Under the pieces are notes generated by a model. It did not search any database. It was not told the DNA's origin and saw only the letters and a list, made by a program, of their open reading frames with translations. Below are positions 16,208 through 24,329 of a stretch of DNA of 64,000 bases, piece after piece. The stretch is taken from contig NZ_SJEY01000001.1 in the NCBI RefSeq assembly GCF_004761875.1, positions 496,001 to 560,000 of the forward strand. Reading direction: 5' to 3'. The position numbers and the translations under genes are program-made. The DNA is from Roseovarius aestuariivivens. Lineage in GTDB: Bacteria > Pseudomonadota > Alphaproteobacteria > Rhodobacterales > Rhodobacteraceae. Each line of letters opens with the position of its first letter. Position 1 is the stretch's first letter.

Positions 16208-17590
16208 ATGTCCTTTTTTCGTAAGCTCAAAGACAAGTTGACGCGGTCGTCGTCCAAGCTCGAAGAAGGGCTGGACGCGATCGTCGAAGAAGGAGGCGAG
16301 GAGGAGGACGTCGCCGCGCTCGAGCCGGACCCGACGCCAGATCCGCCGCCCGCGCCCGATCCGCAGCCCGACCCGGAACCAGAGCCAAGGCCCGACCCCA
16401 CGCCGCCTGCGCCGCCCACCGAGATCCCCGATCCCGCCCCCGACGTCACGCCGCCGCCCGAGCCCGAGCCGGTGCCCGATCCGGGACCTGCGCCCGCGCC
16501 GGATCCCGCCCCCGAGGAAGTGCCGCCGCCGGACAATGTTCCGCCACACGATCCCGGCGAGGTGCCGCCCGCCGCCCCGCAGGAAGTTCCGCCGCAGCCC
16601 GCACCGCCCCAGCCGCACCCAATGGACCCTGCGCCACAACCCGAACCGTTGGGCATCCCCGAGCCCGAGACGTCACCGGCAACGCCTTCGGACGGGCCCA
16701 AGCCTGGCCTTCTGGGGCGCCTCTTTGGGCGGGGCAGCCAGCAGGGCACGGTCATGCGCCGGGTGCTGGACGACGACATGCTCGAACAGCTTGAAGAGCT
16801 GCTGATCACCGCAGATATGGGCGTCGACACCGCCCTGCGCGTCACCGCCAACATGGCCGAGGGGCGGATGGGCAAGAAACTGTCGAGCCAGGAGATCAAG
16901 GCGCTTCTGGCGCGGGAGATCGCACGGATCATGGAGCCGGTGGCCAAGCCGATGCCGATTTATCCCAAGCGCCCGCAAGTGGTGTTGGTGGTGGGCGTCA
17001 ACGGATCGGGCAAGACCACGACCATCGGCAAGCTCGCCAGCCAGTTCAAGGCCGCCGGAAAGTCGGTGGTGATCGCCGCCGGCGACACCTTCCGCGCCGC
17101 GGCGGTGGAACAATTACAGATCTGGGGCGAGCGAGCCGGCGTTCCGGTTCTGACAGCGCCCGAAGGCTCGGACCCGGCAAGCCTGGCCTTCGATGCCATG
17201 GACAAGGCCGAACGGGACGGCGCGGATTTGCTGATGATCGACACGGCCGGACGCTTGCAGAACCGGCAGGACCTGATGGAGGAGCTGGCCAAGATCGTGC
17301 GGGTCATTCGCAAGAAAGACCCCGATGCGCCGCACAACACGCTTCTGGTGCTGGACGCCACGACGGGGCAGAACGCCCTGAGCCAGGTCAAGACATTTCA
17401 GGAACTTGCGGATGTGTCGGGTCTGGTGATGACCAAGCTCGATGGAACCGCAAAGGGCGGTGTGCTGGTGGCCTTGGCCGACAAATTCGGCCTGCCCATT
17501 CACGCCATCGGAGTGGGCGAACAGATCGACGATCTTGCGCCGTTCGATCCCGAGGAATTCGCCGCAGCGCTGACGGGGCTGGAGCGCTAG
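16208..17590 (+). CDS. ftsY: Signal recognition particle receptor FtsY with long acidic Pro-rich linker
   Basis: A 460-aa SRP GTPase that docks ribosome-SRP complexes at the membrane. After MSFFRKLKDKLTRSSSKLEE comes an acidic patch and a low-complexity region (about 40-177) of PDP, PEP and PPP repeats. The NG domain follows: helical N domain from ~185, P-loop GVNGSGKTTTIGKL near 263, DTFRAAAVEQL, DTAGRLQN and TKLDGTAKGG, ending with the conserved GVGEQIDDLAPFDPEEF. The ATG at 16208 follows a purine-rich GGGGGGAGC. The Pro/Asp/Glu region replaces the usual acidic A domain and may act as a flexible membrane-tether. The next gene starts at the last base of the stop codon. Confidence 0.96.
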   Translation: MSFFRKLKDKLTRSSSKLEEGLDAIVEEGGEEEDVAALEPDPTPDPPPAPDPQPDPEPEPRPDPTPPAPPTEIPDPAPDVTPPPEPEPVPDPGPAPAPDPAPEEVPPPDNVPPHDPGEVPPAAPQEVPPQPAPPQPHPMDPAPQPEPLGIPEPETSPATPSDGPKPGLLGRLFGRGSQQGTVMRRVLDDDMLEQLEELLITADMGVDTALRVTANMAEGRMGKKLSSQEIKALLAREIARIMEPVAKPMPIYPKRPQVVLVVGVNGSGKTTTIGKLASQFKAAGKSVVIAAGDTFRAAAVEQLQIWGERAGVPVLTAPEGSDPASLAFDAMDKAERDGADLLMIDTAGRLQNRQDLMEELAKIVRVIRKKDPDAPHNTLLVLDATTGQNALSQVKTFQELADVSGLVMTKLDGTAKGGVLVALADKFGLPIHAIGVGEQIDDLAPFDPEEFAAALTGLER

Positions 17591-18159
17591 TGATACAAGA
17601 GGCTATCGACGCGCTTGGCACGGCCAGTTTCTGGCTGGACGCCGCCATCGTCACGGCGATCGTCCGCTTCGTCTGGACAGTGGTTCAGCGCCTTTCGGAC
17701 GCGCTGCTTTTTCGACTTTCGCTAAGGACCAAGGTAATCGAGGTCAGCTTTGAAGCGCGCCCGGACGTGCCGCCGGAGATCGAGGCGCTAAAATATCTCT
17801 TCATCCGGTATGGCAACGACACCTATCTGCGCGAGCTTGCCAGCGATCAGGAAAAGCATCACGGCAAGCTTCAGAACAGGGTCTATGCCGTTACGGTCGA
17901 TCCGCCTTTAAACGGCGTACGTAGAATTCGCGTGAAACTGCGTGTTCACAAGCGGTTGGGCACGCAGTTCAAGTTCTTTGTGGATGTCAAAGGCGAGACA
18001 GGGCCAGTGATTTCCTATCTCGAGTCGCACGACAACATCTACAAAGTCGAAGCCTCACCCCGGCCCGGCGACAAGAAACGCGTGTTCTTTTTGGTTAAGG
18101 ACTATCCCGAGATCGAAACGGTAGACGGCTTTCGCAACAACATGATCTTCCCGGTATGA
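17590..18159 (+). CDS. Hypothetical membrane-anchored protein, 189 aa
   Basis: The GTG start overlaps the ftsY stop by one base, so translation is probably coupled. One N-terminal hydrophobic helix (about 10-34, ASFWLDAAIVTAIVRFVWTV) is followed by a soluble domain with many alternating strands: KVIEVSFEARPDVPPEIEAL, YAVTVDPPLNGVRRIRVKLR, QFKFFVDVKGETGPVI. The C-terminus is DGFRNNMIFPV. I recognise no family. Codon use is less GC-biased than in ftsY, which may mean later acquisition. The gene separates ftsY from the transporter at 18185. Confidence 0.7.
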   Translation: MIQEAIDALGTASFWLDAAIVTAIVRFVWTVVQRLSDALLFRLSLRTKVIEVSFEARPDVPPEIEALKYLFIRYGNDTYLRELASDQEKHHGKLQNRVYAVTVDPPLNGVRRIRVKLRVHKRLGTQFKFFVDVKGETGPVISYLESHDNIYKVEASPRPGDKKRVFFLVKDYPEIETVDGFRNNMIFPV

Positions 18160-18184
18160 CCTCGCGTTGCCGACCGCCAGCCGC

Positions 18185-19087
18185 ATGAGCGACTGGCTCG
18201 TCTCGCTGGAAGGCACGGAGGCCGGCGCGCGGCTGGCCATGGCGCTGGCGCTGTTGGCGGCGCTGCTGCACGCCGTGTTTGGCGCATTGCAGAAGGGGCG
18301 GCATGATCCGTGGCTGACACGTGGGGCGATCGATGCCTGTTACGGGCTCATGGCCGCGCCCTTCGCGCTTTTCGTCGTGCCCTGGCCCGAGCCGCATATG
18401 TGGATCATCTTCTTTTTCGTCTGGCTGATCCACTCGACCTACAAGGTGCTGCAGGCGATGGCCTATATGCGCGGGGCCTACACGGTGGTCTATCCGGTCG
18501 TGCGCGGCACAGGGCCGCTTTTTACCGTGATCGGGGCCTATTTTCTGTTCGGGGAAAGTTTTACCGGCATGCAGTGGAGCGGGGTCGCGGTGCTGCTCAT
18601 GGGGATTTACGGGTTGGCGATCTACAATTTGCGCACCCTGACGGTCGACCGTGCCACAATGCCCGCGGCGTTGGGTCTTGCGGTGCTCACGGGCCTTTTC
18701 GTGGCGCTTTACACCACCTATGACGCGTACGGCATCCGCGCCACCGCGGACCCCTTCACCTTTCTCGCGTGGTTCTTTTTCATCGATGGCCTGACCTTCC
18801 CGGCCGTGGCCTATCGACGCTGGTGCGCGATGCCCGGTCGGCCCGCCGTTGGGCCACTGCTCCTGCGCGGCTGGATCGGCGGATTGGTCGCGTTCGCGTC
18901 TTTCGGATCGGTGATGCTGGCCACACGTCTTGACAAGGTGGGTGAGGCGGCTGTCTTACGCGAAACCTCGACCGTGTTCGCCGCCGCGATCGGCTGGATT
19001 TTTCTGAAGGAAACGGTAGGACCGCGGCGGATTGCGCTTATGGCATTGATTGCCGCCGGCGCGGTCATAGTTGAAATGGGCGGATAA
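18185..19087 (+). CDS. EamA/DMT-family transporter
   Basis: A 300-aa inner-membrane protein with about ten hydrophobic helices and two EamA repeats; the motif AYTVVYPVVRGTGPLFTVIG is typical of the first repeat's end and GEAAVLRETSTVFAAAIGWI of the second. The family exports amino acids, metabolites or drugs; the substrate here cannot be told. ATG at 18185 (MSDWLVSLEG) is preferred over the TTG 18 bases earlier. It precedes yciB by 11 bases and probably shares its transcript. Confidence 0.87.
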   Translation: MSDWLVSLEGTEAGARLAMALALLAALLHAVFGALQKGRHDPWLTRGAIDACYGLMAAPFALFVVPWPEPHMWIIFFFVWLIHSTYKVLQAMAYMRGAYTVVYPVVRGTGPLFTVIGAYFLFGESFTGMQWSGVAVLLMGIYGLAIYNLRTLTVDRATMPAALGLAVLTGLFVALYTTYDAYGIRATADPFTFLAWFFFIDGLTFPAVAYRRWCAMPGRPAVGPLLLRGWIGGLVAFASFGSVMLATRLDKVGEAAVLRETSTVFAAAIGWIFLKETVGPRRIALMALIAAGAVIVEMGG

Positions 19088-19098
19088 GGGAGCGGAAC

Positions 19099-19704
19099 AT
19101 GGCGGGCGACAACGGCAACAAGGGGATCAAGGCGGCCCTGGAATTCGGACCGGTGCTTGGGTTCTTCGTGGCGTATTTGTGGTTCAAGGACGAGGTCTTC
19201 GTCGTCAACGGAACCGAGTATGACGGCTTTATCTTCGTCACCGCAGGCTTCATCCCGGTGTTCCTGATTGCCATGGGCGCGCTTTGGTGGATGACCGGCC
19301 ATTTGTCGAAGATGCAGGTGGTCACAGCGGTTCTGATCGTGGTTTTCGGCGGCATGAGCGTGTGGTTCAACGATCCGCGCTTTTTCAAGATGAAACCGAC
19401 GATCATCTACCTTCTGTTCGGCGGTACCCTGGCAGTCGGCCTGCTGCAGGGGCGCTCTTACCTACAATACGTGATGGACGGGATGATGCCCCTCACCGAT
19501 CGTGGCTGGATGATTCTGACCAAGCGGATCACCTATTTCTTCCTCGCCCTGGCGCTGCTGAACGAAGTGATCTGGCGGACGATGAGCGAGGAAACCTGGG
19601 TGTATTTCAAGACCTTCGGGCTGACGGCGGCGGTGTTCGGCTTCTTCATGACGCAAGGCCGGCTTTTCGCGGAGCACGGAACCGGAGAGAAAGACGACGG
19701 CTAA
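19099..19704 (+). CDS. yciB: Inner membrane-spanning protein YciB (intracellular septation protein A)
   Basis: A 201-aa protein with five to six transmembrane helices. The family signatures LEFGPVLGFFVAY near the N-terminus, WFNDPRFFKMKPTIIYLLFG in the middle and NEVIWRTMSEETWVYFKTFG near the C-terminus are present. YciB influences cell-envelope synthesis and septation in enteric bacteria; its exact role is unsettled. GGGAGCGGAAC precedes the ATG. It lies at the end of the ftsY-orf-EamA-yciB run on the plus strand. Confidence 0.93.
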   Translation: MAGDNGNKGIKAALEFGPVLGFFVAYLWFKDEVFVVNGTEYDGFIFVTAGFIPVFLIAMGALWWMTGHLSKMQVVTAVLIVVFGGMSVWFNDPRFFKMKPTIIYLLFGGTLAVGLLQGRSYLQYVMDGMMPLTDRGWMILTKRITYFFLALALLNEVIWRTMSEETWVYFKTFGLTAAVFGFFMTQGRLFAEHGTGEKDDG

Positions 19705-19797
19705 ACTCGCCCTTTGCGCGAAATAGCACCAGAAATAACGCGGCGCGATCCCGCTTCTGTCTTACCGATGCCTTAATTCGGAACGACCGTCGCAGGC

Positions 19798-20406
19798 ATG
19801 AGTATGCGTTTGTCTTCCCGTATCATCGAGGCGCTTGCCTCGGTTCCGCCGCTCCGGCCCGCCACCATCGTTCCCATTGTCGTCATGGTGTCGCTTTGGA
19901 CGATGTGCGTGCAGGCTGGCGGATCTCCTGAGCGGGCCTTCGTGACGGTCATGGTCTTGGGTCAGAGCTTTGCCATTTGGCGCAGTCTGCCGCGCGCGGC
20001 ACACGCGCTGAGCCGTCCCGGGCGCGACCGCACCAATATGCTTGTCTGGCCCGTGGTGGGCATGGTGGCGTTGGCCGCAGCGCAGATCGTGATCTGCGAG
20101 CCTGTGTTCAGTCAGCGCCTTTTGTCGGCGGGCTGTATATTCGTGCTTGTGGTCATGGCGCTGGGCATGCGGCGCGAGCGCCAAGTGCTGGCCCGGGTCG
20201 ATAACCGGGTCGACGCACGCAAGGTGCCGCTTTTACGCATTAACGCCCTGGTCGCTGCGCTGACGCTGGTGGTCAATGAAAGCCTGATCGCGGCGGAGGA
20301 ACTGGTGGTCTGGGTGGCGGGCATGGCGCTTTTCGCGGTGGCGGTGCATGGGCTCTACTGGTTCATGGTGCTTCTGGTCTTGCCGGCAGAGGACAGCCAC
20401 GCCTGA
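19798..20406 (+). CDS. Hypothetical multi-pass membrane protein, 202 aa
   Basis: Five to six hydrophobic segments are visible, for example TIVPIVVMVSLWTMCVQ, LVWPVVGMVALAAAQIVI, LSAGCIFVLVVMALGM and WVAGMALFAVAVHGLYWF; a basic loop (RREQVLARVDNRVDARKV-like, about 140-157) lies between them. No known family is recognised. Its last ~50 bases overlap the 3' end of the convergent hydrolase gene (stop at 20355), an unusually deep tail-to-tail overlap. Confidence 0.68.
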   Translation: MSMRLSSRIIEALASVPPLRPATIVPIVVMVSLWTMCVQAGGSPERAFVTVMVLGQSFAIWRSLPRAAHALSRPGRDRTNMLVWPVVGMVALAAAQIVICEPVFSQRLLSAGCIFVLVVMALGMRRERQVLARVDNRVDARKVPLLRINALVAALTLVVNESLIAAEELVVWVAGMALFAVAVHGLYWFMVLLVLPAEDSHA

Positions 20407-21326
20407 ACCTGCGCGCCCGGCGCGTCCGGGCGCAATCCCGGCCAGAGACGTGACCAGCGCGGGTCAGGCCGGTCGGGCAACGCGGCGCGCAATTGCGAAA
20501 GGGGCAGACGCTCGGGTGTGCGAAGAAGCGCGCGGTAAAGCGCCATTGCGCCGGGACGAAGATAGGGCGACCAGTGGCAGACCCGTGACGGCGTGCCCGA
20601 CACATCGAACCCGGCGCGGGCCAATTGCCTTTGGGCTGCCGGGTGATCAATCTGGATCTGCAACGTGTTGGGCAGGGTCGGAAAGGCCTCGGTCAGGCAG
20701 CGTGCGCCCCGCGCCGGTGGACGAATCAAACGTTCGAACAGGAAATCGAACAGATCGTTTTCGCGGCTGGTGATGTGGATCACCTCGGCACGCCGCCCGG
20801 CGGGCGAGGTCAGCGCAAGTTCGGCGGCGAGTGCGTATTCCGCGGCGTTGAGCAGGATGATGCGGCGCGCGCCCGCGGTCCGAACCTGCGCCAAAGCGCC
20901 GAGGACCACGCGCGCGCCGAGAGAATGCGCGATCAAGTGCACCGGACGGTGGGGCGCGTGGCCATGCAGTTGGTCGATCAGGTGCGCCAGTTCGGTGGCC
21001 GCATGGCTGGCGCGCCCATAGGCCTGTCCGAGCGTGCCGCGCGCCGGCCAGCCGAAGCCGATAGCGAGCCCTTCGCCTGCAGCGCCGGTGCCGAAACCGA
21101 GACCGCGCGGCCAGCTTAGCGCGGTGCGTACAGGGCGCGGTGAAAGCGACAGGATATGACGGTGCGGGCAGGCGCGGACATGTCCCGGGGCGAACTTGTA
21201 GCCGTGTACCATCACGATGACCGGGCCGGTCATGTGCCGCATTTCACGCAACGCCGCGTCCGGACGGGCGCCCGTAAGGTGCAGACAAAGGCCATCGGGC
21301 CCGGCGTTGATCGGTAGCAGCGGCAC
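20355..21326 (-). CDS. Alpha/beta hydrolase (lipase-like)
   Basis: A 323-aa cytosolic protein. The oxyanion-hole region VIVMVHGYKFAPG near 35-47 and the nucleophile elbow LIAHSLGARVVLG (G-x-S-x-G variant A-H-S-L-G, serine near 140) define an alpha/beta hydrolase; ITSRENDLFDFLFERL and a later histidine (CHWSPYL) may supply the acid and base. There is no signal peptide. Substrate unknown; an ester or lipid is likely. Its 3' end overlaps the convergent membrane-protein gene by about 50 bases. The region upstream leads to the SAM-II riboswitch of the divergent metZ. Confidence 0.82.
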   Translation of the reverse strand: MPLLPINAGPDGLCLHLTGARPDAALREMRHMTGPVIVMVHGYKFAPGHVRACPHRHILSLSPRPVRTALSWPRGLGFGTGAAGEGLAIGFGWPARGTLGQAYGRASHAATELAHLIDQLHGHAPHRPVHLIAHSLGARVVLGALAQVRTAGARRIILLNAAEYALAAELALTSPAGRRAEVIHITSRENDLFDFLFERLIRPPARGARCLTEAFPTLPNTLQIQIDHPAAQRQLARAGFDVSGTPSRVCHWSPYLRPGAMALYRALLRTPERLPLSQLRAALPDRPDPRWSRLWPGLRPDAPGAQVQAWLSSAGKTRSTMNQ

Positions 21327-21475
21327 GCGCGCGATCCCCTACATCTTGTGGTCCGGTTCTGCCCAAGACATATGACGCGGGAGCAAAAGCTTTGTTACAC
21401 CATCGTGACGCAGCAAGTACGCAACGCCCCTGCGCGGCGCGGTTGACGCCTTCCTTCGCGCAGGGTAATTCGACG

Positions 21476-21532
21476 GTGTGGCGATTTGTTACCGGATTGC
21501 GGGCCACGTAAAACACCACCGCTAAAGAGGTC
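21476..21532 (+). promoter_or_regulatory. SAM-II riboswitch
   Basis: P1 is formed by GTGGC (21478-21482) and GCCAC (21503-21507). The loop begins GATTTGTTACC and the 3' part is GTAAAACACCACCGCTAAAGAGG, close to the conserved SAM-II end GCTAAAAAGG that closes the pseudoknot. It lies 73 bases upstream of metZ and is directly followed by a terminator. Known: SAM-II represses methionine-synthesis genes in alphaproteobacteria when S-adenosylmethionine is plentiful. Confidence 0.85.
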
Positions 21533-21538
21533 AGGAGA

Positions 21539-21576
21539 AAGCCCCCTTTCGCTTGACCGGCACGGGGCTTTTTTAT
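21539..21576 (+). terminator. Rho-independent terminator forming the SAM-II expression platform
   Basis: AAGCCCC (21539-21545) pairs with GGGGCTT (21564-21570) and is followed by TTTTATT. It lies between the SAM-II aptamer and the metZ start, so transcription attenuation is the likely output. Confidence 0.8.
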
Positions 21577-21604
21577 TGGGCACGAGCTGCCCGGAGGTCG
21601 AAAG

Positions 21605-22786
21605 ATGACAGACACATGGAAGACGCGCACCAAACTGGTGCATGGCGGCGTACGGCGCAGCCAGTATAACGAGGTGAGTGAGGCGCTCTTTCTCACGCAA
21701 GGCTTCGTCTATGACAGCGCCGAGGCTGCCGAGGCGCGGTTCCTGCAGGCGGGCGAGGACGAATTCATCTATGCCCGCTACGGCAACCCGACCGTGGCGA
21801 TGTTCGAGCGGCGCATCGCGGCGCTGGAGGGCGCCGAGGATGCCTTTGCCACGGCAAGCGGCATGGCAGCGGTATCGGGCGCGCTGACCTCCATGCTCAA
21901 GGCGGGCGATCACGTAGTGTCGGCGCGCGCGCTTTTTGGATCCTGCCTTTACGTACTTGAAGAGGTGCTGACACGCTTCGGGGTCGAGGTGACCTTTGTG
22001 GATGGAACCGATCTGGACGCGTGGCGCGCAGCGGTACGCGAGGACACGAAGCTCGTGTTCTTCGAGACAATTGCCAATCCCACGCTGGAAGTCATCGATA
22101 TCGCGGCCGTCGCCGAAATCGCGCACGCGGTCGGGGCACAGGTCATGGTCGACAACGTCTTCGCCACGCCGGTCTTCTCGCGCGCGCTGGAGCAGGGGGC
22201 GGATGTGGTGGTCTACTCCGCCACCAAGCATATCGACGGGCAGGGGCGCACGCTTGGCGGCGTGATCCTTGGGACGACGGAATTCATTCGCAAGACGGTT
22301 GAGCCCTACATGAAACATACGGGCGGTTCGATGTCGCCCTTTACGGCGTGGGTGATGCTCAAAGGGCTCGAGACAATCGACCTGCGCGTGCGCGCACAGG
22401 CGGCCGGGGCGCTTCATATCGCGGAGGCGTTGCAGGGTCATCCCAAGCTTGCGCAGGTCATTTATCCCGGTCACCCGAGCCATCCGCAACATGCGCTGGT
22501 CGCGCGGCAGATGGGCAAGGGCGGAACCGTGATTGCGCTCGACATTAAGGGTGGGCAGGGGGCGGCCTTCCGGTTTCTGAACGCGCTGCAAATCGTGCTC
22601 ATCTCCAACAATCTGGGTGACGCCAAATCGATCGCCACGCATCCCGCAACCACCACGCATCAGCGGCTTGCCGAGGATGTGAAGGCAAAACTGGGCATCA
22701 CTCCGGGTCTGGTGCGGCTTTCCGTCGGGATCGAAGATCACGAGGATCTGATCGCGGATGTCCTGCAGGCGCTGGACGCCGTTTGA
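21605..22786 (+). CDS. metZ: O-succinylhomoserine sulfhydrylase
   Basis: A 393-aa PLP enzyme of the Cys/Met metabolism family that makes homocysteine from O-succinylhomoserine and sulfide. Key parts are YARYGNPTVAMFE, the EDAFATASGMAAV phosphate-binding region, VDNVFATPVFSRALEQGADV and the PLP lysine in VYSATKHIDGQGR; the C-terminal GLVRLSVGIEDHEDLIADV is typical. CGGAGG precedes the ATG. The SAM-II riboswitch upstream supports a role in methionine synthesis. O-acetylhomoserine as substrate cannot be fully excluded. A strong hairpin terminator follows the stop codon. Confidence 0.95.
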   Translation: MTDTWKTRTKLVHGGVRRSQYNEVSEALFLTQGFVYDSAEAAEARFLQAGEDEFIYARYGNPTVAMFERRIAALEGAEDAFATASGMAAVSGALTSMLKAGDHVVSARALFGSCLYVLEEVLTRFGVEVTFVDGTDLDAWRAAVREDTKLVFFETIANPTLEVIDIAAVAEIAHAVGAQVMVDNVFATPVFSRALEQGADVVVYSATKHIDGQGRTLGGVILGTTEFIRKTVEPYMKHTGGSMSPFTAWVMLKGLETIDLRVRAQAAGALHIAEALQGHPKLAQVIYPGHPSHPQHALVARQMGKGGTVIALDIKGGQGAAFRFLNALQIVLISNNLGDAKSIATHPATTTHQRLAEDVKAKLGITPGLVRLSVGIEDHEDLIADVLQALDAV

Positions 22787-22790
22787 GCCA

Positions 22791-22830
22791 ATGCGCCGCC
22801 CGTGCACACCCGGCGGCGCATGCGTGTTTT
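22791..22830 (+). terminator. Terminator after metZ
   Basis: A perfect 10-bp stem ATGCGCCGCC/GGCGGCGCAT (22791-22800 and 22812-22821) is followed by GCGTGTTTT. The T-run is short and offset, so it is a moderate terminator. Confidence 0.65.
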
Positions 22831-23044
22831 CGCCGGGACTCACGGGGCAAGTGCGTCACAGCGAGGGACTGTTTTTTGCGTGACCTAACGGAACTCTCTA
22901 CCGTCGAGTGGTGTTGATCGCTGCGCCAGCGACGCCTGCGACTTTGATCCGATGCGCCGTGTTTCGCGTAAAACGTGACGAAAATAGAAATTCTCGCCGG
23001 CAGGCTATATATACACCTGACTGGTGTTACACGAGGACTGGGCC

Positions 23045-24145
23045 ATGAACATCCATACCGCTCGACTGACCGATGTGGGCAGCCGTACCGAGGCCGAGGA
23101 GGCTTTGGAGCGTCTGCGCGCTTGGGCGGCCCAGGCGACGCCGGAAGAGGTGGCGGATCTTGATCCGGCCATTGCGCGCCTGCTGCCCGACGGCGAGGTA
23201 TCGAACTATCCGCTGCTCAAACGCGACTATCCCGAGGATTTCGCGCCCGACGCCCAGTATCGCGCGGATATGCCGGACCTGCAGAACGGGCCGTCCTCGC
23301 TCATCAAGGGCGCCAAGCGCGCTTTGCAGCATGTGGGCATCTCGAATTTCCGCCTGCCGATCAAGTTTCATACCCGCGACAACGGGGATCTGACGCTTGA
23401 AACCTCGGTGACCGGCACGGTCAGCCTCGAGGCCGAAAAGAAGGGCATCAACATGTCGCGCATCATGCGCAGCTTCTATCGGCATTCGGAAAAGACGTTC
23501 AGCTTTGAAGTCGTTGAAGCAGCGCTGGACGACTATATTTCGGACCTCGAAAGTTTCGACGCCCGCATCCAGATGCGCTTTTCCTATCCGATGAAAATCC
23601 AGTCGTTGCGGTCCGGCCTGGAAGGGTTCCAGTATTACGATATCGCGCTGGAGCTTGTGGAGCGCGACGGGGTGCGTCGGAAGTACATGCATCTCGATTA
23701 TGTCTATTCGTCAACCTGTCCGTGTTCGCTTGAACTAAGTGAGCACGCGCGGCAGACGCGCGGACAGCTGGCCACGCCGCACTCGCAGCGCTCGGTTGCA
23801 AGAATTTCGGTCGAGGTGAAAAGCAAGAGCTGCATGTGGTTCGAGGACGTGATCGATCTGGCCCGCGAAGCGGTGGCGACGGAAACCCAAGTCATGGTGA
23901 AGCGCGAAGACGAACAGGCGTTCGCAGAACTTAATGCGGCGAACCCTATTTTCGTGGAAGACGCCGCGCGTCTTTTTGCCGAACAGCTTCTGAAAGACGA
24001 CCGGATCGGCGATTTTCGCGTCGTGGCCAGTCATCAGGAAAGTCTGCACAGCCATGACGCGGTTAGCGTGCTGACCCATGGCGAAAGCTTTGACGCGGCA
24101 AGTCTCGACCCGAAACTCTTTTCGACGCTTATCCATCCCGGTTAA
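23045..24145 (+). CDS. folE2: GTP cyclohydrolase FolE2 (type IB)
   Basis: A 366-aa enzyme that converts GTP to dihydroneopterin triphosphate, the first step of folate synthesis; the IB type uses metals other than zinc when zinc is short. The family core VGISNFRLPIKFHTRDNG, the GINMSRIMRSFYRH segment and the metal-binding cysteine in STCPCSLELSEHARQ are present. ATG 23045 (MNIHTARLTDVGSR) follows GAGGA. An inverted repeat ACACC-N5-GGTGT (about 23013-23027) lies just before the start; I see no convincing Zur box. The stop codon sits in the loop of a 7-bp hairpin ATCCCGG/CCGGGAT (24135-24154). Confidence 0.95.
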   Translation: MNIHTARLTDVGSRTEAEEALERLRAWAAQATPEEVADLDPAIARLLPDGEVSNYPLLKRDYPEDFAPDAQYRADMPDLQNGPSSLIKGAKRALQHVGISNFRLPIKFHTRDNGDLTLETSVTGTVSLEAEKKGINMSRIMRSFYRHSEKTFSFEVVEAALDDYISDLESFDARIQMRFSYPMKIQSLRSGLEGFQYYDIALELVERDGVRRKYMHLDYVYSSTCPCSLELSEHARQTRGQLATPHSQRSVARISVEVKSKSCMWFEDVIDLAREAVATETQVMVKREDEQAFAELNAANPIFVEDAARLFAEQLLKDDRIGDFRVVASHQESLHSHDAVSVLTHGESFDAASLDPKLFSTLIHPG

Positions 24146-24175
24146 AGCCGGGATCGCCCGATAATTCAGCATCAT

Positions 24176-24207
24176 GCGGCGGCGCAGCTCAGCGCCGGCG
24201 CTTTTTT
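24176..24207 (+). terminator. Terminator after folE2
   Basis: GCGGCGGCGC pairs with GCGCCGGCGC around the loop AGCTCA (nine of ten pairs), followed by TTTTTT at 24202-24207. Confidence 0.75.
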
Positions 24208-24329
24208 GCGCCTTTTTTAAAGGGTAACGGCGGGGGTTTTGCTGCGCTTGCAAAATCAATACATACTGGCCTGAGGGAACGGGCCGATTCTTCCGGCCGA
24301 GGGAATCAGATCGGAAAGGACGGAACACG

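Noticed and set aside
23013-23027. Zur operator before folE2
   Set aside because: The inverted repeat ACACC-N5-GGTGT does not resemble the AT-rich Zur consensus; it is kept only as a note in the gene entry.
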